Shown here piece by piece: positions 28,401 to 39,600 of a stretch of DNA of 64,000 nt. How positions within the stretch are numbered: position 1 is the first letter of the stretch; the number at the start of each line of letters is the position of its first letter. The notes beneath the pieces are model-generated. The model made no database searches, had not been told where the DNA came from, and saw only the letters and a program-made list of their open reading frames with translations. Position numbers and translations under genes: made by a program. Location: assembly GCF_023065955.2 (NCBI RefSeq), contig NW_026622808.1, positions 45,768,475 through 45,832,474 of the forward strand, written 5' to 3'. This DNA is from Ursus arctos. Taxonomy: Eukaryota; Chordata; Mammalia; Carnivora; Ursidae.

Positions 28401-30867
28401 TTAGCAGGGCTGAGACAGGGCCTCAGCTTTGACCAGGCGCATTGTCCCACAGAAGCAGATACAAGGCAGGATTTCTATCTGTCTGGTTACACAGACTGTC
28501 TCATTCAAAAAAAAAAAAAAAAAAAAAATGCATGAGACGATGGCTCAGCTGTTGGTCCCTGGTCACAAGGGCCATGTGCTACAAAATAACTGCATGCCAG
28601 TAGCCCTATTTCTTTTTAACTGTATTTTCTGATTATAAAACGATTAGAGAATTATGGCAAAAATAGAATATAAAATAAAAAGATAAATGTTGCCTATGTT
28701 CCTGCCGACCAGAAATAATATTGTTAATATTTCTGTACATATTGCTTCATACTTTTTCTTTAAACACACATGTGCCACCACACAGCTATCCTTTAAAAAA
28801 ATGAGATCATACCATTTACACTTGCTCATCACCTGCTTGTTCACTTAAGACATATATATATATATACACACACACATAAATCACACACACATACATAAAT
28901 ATGTGACAAATTTATACACATGCCAGTGTTAACATAAATCTGTAAGATCATTTGTGTTGGCTGCATAGGAATCCATCAAATGTACCCTCATAAATGAATG
29001 GTCTATCCTCCTACTGAAGGATACTTATGTTGTTTCTAGCCTTTTGCTATAATAAACACCACCATACTGAGTATTCTCACACAAAGGTCTTTACACGATT
29101 GTCCAATTATTTCCTTAGAGTGGCCTCGGTGGGTCAACAAGTACATAATTTCTAAATGCCTTAAATAAAACAAAAAACCAGCAGGCCTTGCTGAGATGGG
29201 AGGGGGAGAGAAGCCTTCTAGTAATGGAAAAAGACTGTCTTTTAGGCTCAGATGAACAAAACAGCCTTCTGTTGGCCTCCCTGACCCCCCACCCCCTTTC
29301 TCTCTCTCACCTACCGGGAAGCATGTCTATCTCACTGATAAGAACAACTAAATCCTCTTGTGCAAAATTCAGGGTCAAACAGAGAGTGTCTGTGAAACAG
29401 AACTTGGGGTTTCATCTGGAAATGCAATGTGAAGGATTAGCAGGAAGTGGCTTATAAAAGCAATAAACTCTCCTGAATGGCTCCCCTGCGCCTGCCACTT
29501 GGCCCCCCTGGTGTGTGGGGCAGGCAGGCAGGCAGCTCGATGAACTCTACTGAGGACCCACTGCGTAGGGGACACAGGAGTAACAAGGGCATGCTGCAGG
29601 AAAGAGAAGATGCCCCACACCCCATCCTGAATCCTGAGGAACTTACAAACAGGATAAAAATCACAAATAAATGCAGATCCACTCAACTGGCCCAAATGTA
29701 CACACCCAGACATAACCAATGATGCAAAACAGAGACACTGTAGGAAGGGCAGCCACTGGGCCAAGAGACACTTGCAATCAATGTATTTTTAAAATGCTGC
29801 ATTAGGTTCAGAGAAAATAAGCAAAGAGAAGGGGGCTCTTGGCCCCATCACTTGCTGGCAGGGTGACATTGGGCAAGTCCTTTATGACCTGGTTACCAAG
29901 AAGCTCTAAGCTAAGCACAGGAACCCGATTAGCTTTGAGTTTTGGCATTGAATTTTCCTTTCTTGCTGTGTTGTTTCAACTTCTATTTTCATGACTCTTC
30001 TTTTTAATCTCCCATTCAGTGATTGTCTACCATCTGCTAAACACTGTCCTGGGAGCTTTCATTATTTCCTACTCATTTAGTCCTAACTACACCCTTGAAA
30101 GGTATGTGTTATTCTTACTTTATGCTCTAAAGATGCTTGAGGTCACACAGCTGACGGGAATAAAGACGGTTCCTGGTTTTTTCCTCATGGCACAGAGGAG
30201 TTCGGAAATACGCTACGGCTGAATGCACACATGAATGAATAAATTAAGCTGTTGACTCCCTTCTAAACCCATGCAATTTTCACTAAATAAGACTCCTTCT
30301 GCACATGTCATTTTAACATAAGTTATCTCGGAATCTGTTTTTGAAAATCAGACATACATCAAGAATCAGAAATGAGCAGGACTCAATCCATTAGTAGGCA
30401 ACAGCGAAATAACAGCCACAGTGCCTACTGCTGGGCAGGATCCCATTCCTGAGCAACTAAGGGGTACACCCAGCTCAGCAGTGGACTTGCAGGGTCCTGC
30501 TCCAAGGCTAGGGCAATCTTAAACTGTGATGGGTTGGTGTTGAATATAGAGCTGATCACTCCCGGAAACAAGCAACTTAACGTCCCAGGACGATAGTTTG
30601 CTCATCCGTACAGAATTAGCCTGTTGGCCTAGAGCTAACTACTACGGTTTCCTCCAGAAAATCTTCTGTCATCCTATAAGACATAGAAAACATAAGACAC
30701 GAAGAATGCCAAGTCCAGGGCAAAACAAGAGGTCAGGCCATGGAGAGCGGTTATTGCCTTAAATCCCACATTAGCAGGGACTCTCCCATTTAGCTGAACT
30801 TCTGGGTCACGTGGAGCCCTCAGTAAACCCACTGATCTTTCTCCTTCTCACTAGCCTGACAGGAAGG

Positions 30868-30919
<52 letters not shown>

Positions 30920-33118
30920 CGAGAACCTGTATTTGTATGAAGCTCCCAGGATACTTCTAAAGTTTACCCTTGGCTACCAACCACAGCTCTGGGGGGAAAT
31001 CCATTGCTGACTGGATTAATACTTGTAGAGGATATTTTCTGCTCTGGCCAGAGGGACTTCTCCTCTCCCCCCCCCCCCCCACCTACTTTCACTCCCTGTG
31101 CACAGGCTACCTGGTTTTGGATGTTTCCGTGACCTGCTGGTCCATCCCTGTAATGGCTGCTGGTGAACTGTGCCATATTCCAAAGTTCTTTCCAACTGTT
31201 CTGAGCCTCCTGCATCTGTATTCAAAGAAGGGGTGCAGAAGCAGCTGGAAGAGAGAAACCACAGTGGCAGAGTCCAGCAGCAACCTTTGGAAGAGCCAAT
31301 CAAGACTGCTGGGCTCCTGATTCATCACATGGGGTGAAGGAAAGGCAGCCATATTGGTCACTGACAAGGACATACCCGAAGGAAAACTGAAAGTTGGCAC
31401 AAGTGACCTGGACGGTGGCACATAAAGGCCCCAATACCAAGAAGGACTGGAACCCAAATAACTTCTTTGAAAAATTAAGGCAACTTCTGTTGTCCTCCAT
31501 TTTCAGAGTTCCTCTTCTTTGTGTTTGTAACAGGACTTTGACAATGACTTGTCCTCTAGCCCAGAAAATCAAACGTTGATTGACTTAGGTAATTAATTTT
31601 TAAAAAATGAACTTTAAGGACTTTTTGAATAAGAGTATTAAGTAAGATTTCTCTCTCTCTGTCAGACCCAATGCACACACACATACACATCACACCTGCA
31701 CAGAGAAAATGGATCATGGGATAAGACAAACATAGGCTGTCGTAATGGAGTAGCTGGGAGGTCTGGGGCAAGTTGCTCATCTCTGCTTCCCTGCCAGGAA
31801 CGATGGGGGTAAGAATGGTACCTGCCTCATGGGGTTATGGTAAGCATTCAGTAAAGTAGTGTAGGTACGGTGCTTTGCACATTGCCAATATAGCGCAGGA
31901 CCTTAATAAATGGCAGTTTTTTAAAAAAAAAAATGTTGGTTTGCTGCCACTTTAGGGCTGAAGATTATCACAAAGTGCTGTTGTTCAATAAACTGATCAA
32001 TGAACATACTACCTGAGTATCTTCTGAATATATATTAATAAGATAGAAGGGGAGCAATCATGTTTCCTTTCTATCACATGCCACATATAGGTTGATCCAC
32101 GTATGTAAAATAAGCACTTGCTAATTCAGATTTGGGAAGTCAAGAAGGAAAGGACAATGTTCTCACTAGCATGGTCCAAAAAATGGGATACACGTCTTGC
32201 CATTACGCTCACTGGTAGCTGGCAGTCTTGGCACTGTGCCAGCTGCTGGGACTATTGTACACTGCTCTCTCAGCCCCCCGTCGCACCCCTTGGCTCTTGA
32301 GTGAGTCTAACTGACGTCATATTTCAGTATTCCATTTAGTCCTGCGAGGAGGAACATAGAGCTAGCTGGGCTACAATGCTCCACCCTATGACCTGGCTAT
32401 TCCAGGTTAAAAGTAGCCAATGTTATCTTTTCTTATTTAGAAATAATTCCAGGAGGGAATAGGATACCACAGTCTGTCACAGAGGAAGAATCTGATACAA
32501 ATATAAGATGAAACAAGTGATTGTTTGGGAAGCATTTTAGGAAACTCTCTGCTGGCTTCGAATTCTTATTTGGAGATGCCAAAAAGACCCTGAAAAGTTA
32601 TTTAATTTGGAGAAACAACTTTTTAAAAATATGGAATAGGGAGAAGGACAAGTTTTAGAAACATAAAGTTCAAGTATTAAAAAAAAAGAGTATTTTAACA
32701 AACATCCTAAAACATGACCCAACTGAGGGACAATTTCTAGTGACAAGCCATCATCAGAGAGAAAGTAACCAGGCTTCAAAGACAGTGGCAGGTTGCCTCA
32801 AGGCTGTAGATTGAGAAACATCCACAAGCATAAGCTTTCCGAGGGGCCCAGAATGACACAGGCCGGACAATGGCCAGACATGTCAGCACAAAGCCTCAAG
32901 GAATGCGTCCAGCATGGAAGGAAAGCCAGTGTGGACACAGATGCATTTGACCGAACCCTGACAGCACAATCCACACTTCTAGTCCGCTATTTCCTGAAGC
33001 CCTAGAACAACAGCTGAAACTGAAGTTGATAGGAAAAACTCCAATGAACACACAAAAGGTTTTTTTGAGTTCCATTTATGAGACTTTTTCATAACCCTAA
33101 ACAGTAAAAAAAAAAAAA

Positions 33119-33165
<47 letters not shown>

Positions 33166-36100
33166 GAAAATCCCAAATGAATAGAAAACACCAAGACACC
33201 CAGGGAGCACAAGCCATTGCTAACTGAGGATATGGCTGTGAGAGCCTGAAGACACTACTAAAGCCGAATCCTAAAAATGAGCAACTTCAACAAGAGGCAG
33301 CTTCGCCCACAGTGAGCCTGGAGTGAGATGAGCTCCTATTGGGGCTTTGTTGGTTCTTAGCTGTGCAACTTTGGACAAGTTACTAAACCTCTCTGTAGCT
33401 TCCACATACGCGCCATGGGAAACACCAACCTCGCTTGAAGACTGAGTAAAAGACAATGTAAATGGTAGCATCTTGCAGTCTGTGAAAGAGGTACATGTTT
33501 GTAGTATTGCCACTGACCCATCTCACAGAGCTGGGGGCTCTGCCGGAGCAGGGAGGAAATACCTGAGGTGTCACACGCACGCCTTCCTGTCGAGGGCTCT
33601 CTGTGCAGGGTGCTGTGCCGGTAGACGATGTGCGGTTTGTTCTGGCCCTCTTCATCTTCTTGCTCGTCAATGGACAGTAGTGGTTCAATAAAATAATCCC
33701 CATCATGGGACCGGAATGTGCCCAGCTGAAAATGAAGAGAGATGAGGGGCTGATTTAAAAGAACTCAACCACAGGGAGGGCAAGAAAAATGGAACACTGT
33801 TAAGTAAAGCAGCTGGCTTTCGCCCCGGCCCCTTCCTCCTGAGGGCTACTGGGACTGAACTCGCTGCCCACCTACTCGGAGAAGCGGTTTCCTTTCACTC
33901 CGCCAGCGCAGTACCTTCTCCTCGAGCTGACTCGAGTTTATCGCACCTGCTGTGCAAATCTGTCTCTAAGAAATCCTTCCTTGGTGCCCAAATTCTAATC
34001 ATACTCACTTTTTACGGGCTGTTCCCAGAGAGTGTTTGTGCCTGTGAAGATAGCCTGGAAACTCAGGGACAAGTGTGAGCTCCAGAGGGGAAAGCTGATC
34101 TATGGAAGCCTTATCGTTAATTCAAATTCCAAAAGCAGAGACTGAGCACAGGCGCTCCAAGTGGTACCCCCGTGACACTGGCAGATGAGTCTCTGCACAC
34201 CCCTTTCCTTGGCAATAGGGAGTGAAACGGTGCAAGGCTTGGAATCGGGCTGCCCTGGGTGCCAGTCCCAGCCCTGGCACTTACCTGCCCACCTTGGGAA
34301 TGTTCCTTAACTGCTCTGAGCTTTGGCTTCCTTGTCAACTGGGGACCAACGTACTTATTGTAAAGGCTTATTGTACAGACTAAATGAGATAATGCACGGA
34401 GAGCGCTTAGCAAAGTGACACTTTGTAAGGGATTAGAACACCTTAGTGGCTCTCTGTGTTGCTGTGTTAGCCTCTAACCACCAGGATAGAATGTATGTAA
34501 GTACCTTGAAATGGGTAACTCCCTCTCCCCTTCCCACATGCCCACAAGATGGTAAATGATGCCTCAAGGTTGAACCACCCAAACCACATACCCAAGAGCA
34601 CTAAAAAGTTGCCCATGCCTTGCAGTGGGCAGTCTTTAAAGGAAGAAATCAAGCAGAGCCATTTTACCTTCCCCTAGACACAATGGACATGACTGTCCTC
34701 GAATGCTAGTGGTAGCTGCTAGTGGTAGTATCGGCAACATCTGGGAGTTTTTTAGAAATTCAAATAATCACACTCCACCCTAAATTTGATCTACTGAATC
34801 AAAATATCTGGGGGGTAGGGCCCAGGAGTTGGAACGTTAATGAACACTCCAAGATATTCTTATGCACAATAAAGTTTGGTAAGCAGGAGGCTGAGACACT
34901 GGGGTTTCCAAACCTATCTAAACTTCAAAATTGCCTGGGGACTTTTAAAAAAAAATGAGATTAGTGGCATTACCCCATACCTGCAGATCTGGAATTTCCA
35001 GGGGTGAGGTCTAGAATCTATATTTTTAAAAAATCCTTCCACGTGATTCATGAGCCGCTGGCTTAAAGGGAGGACAGCTCTGGTGTAGTCAGACTAAGAA
35101 TAGCTGGTTTCCAGAGAAGAAGAGGTTTAACCCATTTATTCTCATGCAGGCACTTCTCTCTGTTTTAAATATACAACTCTGGTGTTCTCTGAGCACAGAG
35201 CAAGGAGCTTACTACGTGTGAAATCTACCAGAGACAGGCCATAAACACTGGGAAAGAACCAGGGAGCTCATCTGGTGGTGATCTGGCACCTTTAATTAGT
35301 AAAAGGGGAAACTAAGTCCCAGAGGGAGGAAGTGACTTTCCAAAGTCCCCCTTAGTGATACAGAAGCAGTTGAGTGGGGCCAGTACTGAATCTAGAACTC
35401 GGATATCCTGATTTTAGTCCAGTACCTTTTTTAAAAAAAACTTTAAAAGTCTCTTTAGGAACACAGACCCAGTCTCTGGCTCACGGTTAGGAGCATGGGT
35501 CAGAAAGACGGGATGGGAACCCCAACTCTGGCACTTACTAAAGACCTTGAGCAAGCCTCCGACTCTCCAAGCCTCAGTGTCCTTCCTCATCTGTAAAATG
35601 GATTGTTTTGAGGATTGGGCTGTTGCGAGTGGATGGGATGAGATAACGCACACAAAAAGCACTTATGCAGTGCAAGACGCATAATAAGAGTCCAATAAAT
35701 GTTATCTGTATGATGCCAAATTAATTTTGTCGTCAATTCACAAACGACATGTTTGATGTTTGATGAATGTTCGATCACAGAGTCATCTTTTCTTGGTTAC
35801 AGTGACCATTTATTCCAACATAGGTACTAAGCGCCTACAATAGACACAGGTACTAAGGCTCCAACATGGGAGAGAAATGCACTGATGCTGACCCTGCTGC
35901 CAAGGAACGGGATAGATCGTGTGTACCAAGAACCATAATACAAGGGAGCACATACTAAGCATCATAAGAAAGATAGAGACAAGCGTCTGTGAAGGTAGAG
36001 AGGGAGAGATGACAGCAGTCTGAAGGACAAGTTTTCCTGGGGAAGAAGCTATGTAAGTTACACTTTTAAAGGAAAGTAGGATTGGAGCATGTGATGCTGG

Positions 36101-36577
36101 GGGAGATGACCAAGTAAACCCAAAAGCCCAAAGGCAGTAAGGTAGGACTGGGATGGGAGAGAAATTCGGAGAAAGGAGCAAAAGCAGATTGATTGATACA
36201 TAGGATTGGTGGAGGGAAAGCCTGAAAGAAGAGCGTGGCATGTGGGTGTCCAAGGCGTGAGAAGACACATCATAAATGGTCTGAACTGTCAGAAGAAGGA
36301 GATTGTGGTTGTTCCCTAAGCAGTGGGGAGCTACTAGGTAAAGGGAGTGAACAGGGGAGTAACGTGATCTTGCAACTAGTCGTCCTTAATCTGTTAGCAG
36401 TGTGTGGCAGGGATTAGAGAGGAAAGACTGAAGGAGAAGCCAGATGGAAATATTTCTTAGACAACAGTACTAAATGAGAGAGGAGCAGAGAAATAAAGAG
36501 GTCTAGAATTAGGGTAGTGCTTGTTCAGACCAGGTGAGAGACACATCTAAGATCGAATTCAGGAAAAATAACTAGTG

Positions 36578-36619
<42 letters not shown>

Positions 36620-39600
36620 GGGTGGCAGATTGGCATTTTTAGATTCACTCTAAAGAGTGAAAGATTTCCTGGGTGGGCCACTAGGAACGTCATGATCTTA
36701 CTGGTATAGAAATGGTAATGGGAAGTCCTAGGAAGAATGATAAATTCCAGAAGGAAGACAAAGGGATGCAGGGTTTGGAGCTAGATTAAAGGCTGAAGAC
36801 AGAAACACCCAGTGCACTCATCTTTAAGACGTATTCTGGACTTTTCCCTCCCGGAAAAGGCAGATTGCAAATTAAATGCAATATGAAGGGGGTTATCACA
36901 ATCATTTCTGAAGTCCTGGCCCTCAATTCCCTAAGGTACCACTTGCAGTTCCACGTGCGAGTTACCACCCAAAATTGCCAACTGAAATCAAGGTACTGCG
37001 CAGCAAAGCATTTATACTACTGCTGGGGCCACTCAGCGGGGTGTGGAGGCGGGGAAGGAGGAGGAGTAAAGGTTGTTTACAAACTTTACGTACAGTCTCT
37101 GCCCCATCCGTAAAGTTCTGGAATTGGGGTTTACAATCTTTGGATCTAGGGGCGTTCTGATGACCTGGGTTCCAGTGCCGGACTTATGCCCACCCTGGCC
37201 ATAACCTTTGGAAGAATAGAAGGATTCCTGCGCTTTGGCCCTAGGTCTTGGGGCAGCGATGACTCACCACAGCACCCCCTTACCCCCCCGTGCGTCAAAC
37301 TGCCGTCTCCGCCCACCCCCAAACAACCTCAACAGCTAGCGGCAGCTCCGGGTGCTTTGCTGGGGGCTGGAGGCGCTCAACCCCATGCCCGTATCCCAGC
37401 AGGATAAAACCTTCCCCATCCCAGTCTTCAGGCTTGCCTCGCTCCCCACCAGACCCTTCGGACACTTCCATAGAACAGTGGAGATGGATGCGACATCCAG
37501 ACCTTACACTGAATCCACCAACAACGAGAGCAGAAGGGGCAACCGAGTGCCCCGGGTAAGTATATGTGCTCCGCCTTAGAAAAGGTGATGGGGGAATGTG
37601 GGTCCTCAGGGGAAGAGTATACGCATCACAAGGGCGCAAGTGCGCGCAGCGCGTAGCGCTGGGAGAACTTAACCCGGGAAAGTTTCTGCGTCACACGCGC
37701 GGCAAGAACGCACATCGTTTGGGAAAGTCAAGGACCACTTTCGCTCTGGCCAGAACTTTAGAAAAGGTCTTCAAATGTCGGGGGGGGGGGCTGTAAAAAG
37801 CGGATGCCATGTGGGACCAACTGGAGACCGAGTCGGGTAAGGGGAGGTCAGGAGGGGGTCGAGGTATCCCCTGGGAAAACCTGCTAAGTGCGTATTTTGC
37901 AGTGCAAGGAGGTGGCCAGCCCGCGCCCACTCGCCCTCCCTCTCCGGGGAATCGTGCGTTGTAGGCTCTGTCTTTCGATTCTGTGGAACCCCTATGCGTG
38001 GCAGAAAACCTAGAAGTACCGAAATCTCGTACGGGCAGCTTCTCCAGGCTCTCCCCCACTATTTCTGTTTCTTGGGGCTACCCCGCCAGCAGGGTGCAGA
38101 GTCGGACTGCGCCACACCCCCACTCCCAGTTTCTACCCTAATTCAAAGCGTCCGGGGCAGGCTCCGCCCTCTTCCCCGCCCCCGGAGCCCTCGGCCCACC
38201 CTTCCGTTCCTGGGACGGACCTGTTCCCTGTCAATCCTGTCCAGCCTCAGGGTTCCTGGCGCGTGAAAAAAGGCCCAGAGAAATCGCCGGGACTCTAGAT
38301 TACGCACAGCCCTCCACGACACACAGAAGAACTCCCCATACCCGAGGCTGGGGATCCTCAGCCCACACCCCTGACTCAAGACGCGCCAATAAGGAGTCAG
38401 GTCCTCCCTGCGCTCAGCTGCTCCGCTCCTGGGCAGCAGGGTTTGCTGCAAGGAAGGACAACTCTCGGAATTTGGAAACCGACTTCCAAGCCGCCTACTA
38501 GCGTTGGGCAAAGCGCAGTGGAGCCGAGTTTGGACTCTAGAAAGCTCGGAAACATACCGAACCCCTTGGGGGCGGATACATGCGCTACTCTCCAGTGTAA
38601 GCACATGCGCTGGGCTTGTCACTCAAATCTCAGGGTGCAAACGAGTTTCTAGCGGATATTTAAAGCCAGAGTGGAAACGGCGCAATGAGGGTCTTAGGCT
38701 GGAGAGCAATTAATTAAGCCTTACGGAAATGGGTGAAGAGGCGGAGGGGAGGGGTGGGAAGGGAGGGCTCACACCAACTCACCATTCCTGAGCAGAGGCT
38801 GATGACCGCCGTGTGCTCGGACTTGGTATTGACATGGCCTTTGTAGAAGCAATGCTTAAGTTCCGCTTCCTCCTCGGAATAAAACTTTGTCTCATTCTTC
38901 CCGGGCGTCCCGAGGAGGGTGACAGTGAACATTGGAGCGATAAATCCGGCATGGGCAGTGAGATTAAATAGAAATTGCTGGCCGAAGGCAGAGAGGCGGT
39001 AATGCTCCTGGGAAGAGGTAGAGGAGGAAGCGAAGGCAGGCCAGGGGTCAGAGGCAGCGTTAATGCTCCGTCGCCTTCTTTTGAAGTGCACATTCGTGGA
39101 AAAAGGTTCTCCGAGAGCGTTCACTCGGATGGGAGAAGCGATTTCGTATTCGCTCAGGGTCTCTAATAATTTCACTGCAGGGAAAAGCAGAGACATATGA
39201 ACCAATAATTCCATTTTCCGCACACCAGTTTCCCGCAAGTTTTAATTTAAAATGAAGGGGGCTTTGATCCGGGTTATTTTCCAACAGTTATTTTTGCCCA
39301 TTTGAGTCAATGCCTTCACCCTCAGCCAATGCACAAATATTTACTGAACACCTACTATGTGCCAGGAATGGCCAGGAACTATGGATACACCATTCGGAAG
39401 CAGACAATGAACAAGTCAAAAAATACATAAGATAATTTCAGATCCTGACAAATACCCTGAATAAAATAAAACATGCCACTATCAGCTACCCCCAGTTACT
39501 AAGTAACTACCGTTTGGGGCATGGAGGTGGGGAAGGGGAAGATCAAACTACAAGCCAAGAGGGGTGGAGGAGACTACGTTTGTTCTACAGCGGCTCTCTC

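Larger units (their letters stand above)
12211..33562 (-). other. ADAMTS9 intron 3 (21.4 kb)
   Basis: The largest intron in the window. It holds L1 fragments in both orientations (14-18 kb, 24-25 kb), four CAN SINEs, MER5A, several MIRs and microsatellites, annotated separately. Stretches without an entry (for example 13.1-14.0, 15.5-16.4, 20.1-21.5, 22.5-24.2, 25.2-26.0, 26.2-28.0 and 29.2-30.8 kb) show no coding or RNA feature that I can support. Confidence 0.8.
33726..38782 (-). other. ADAMTS9 intron 2 (5.1 kb)
   Basis: It contains MIR and MER5A fossils (34.2-35.1 and 35.47-35.71 kb), an ancient LINE-like fossil (35.8-36.5 kb), a TG microsatellite and the CpG-rich block of 37.56-38.6 kb. 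Confidence 0.8.

Noticed and set aside
30869..30917. Dinucleotide and tetranucleotide runs as a possible array of spaced repeats
   Set aside because: They are ordinary microsatellites without spacers. Nothing in the window has the repeat-spacer pattern of a CRISPR array.
33383..33706. A 107-codon minus-strand frame over exon 3
   Set aside because: It is out of frame with exons 2 and 4. The correct frame gives [12 protein letters not shown], matching ADAMTS9.
38143..38622. A 159-codon minus-strand frame in the intron-2 CpG block
   Set aside because: No similarity to a known family and no splice signals that join it to ADAMTS9. GC-rich DNA gives long open frames by chance.
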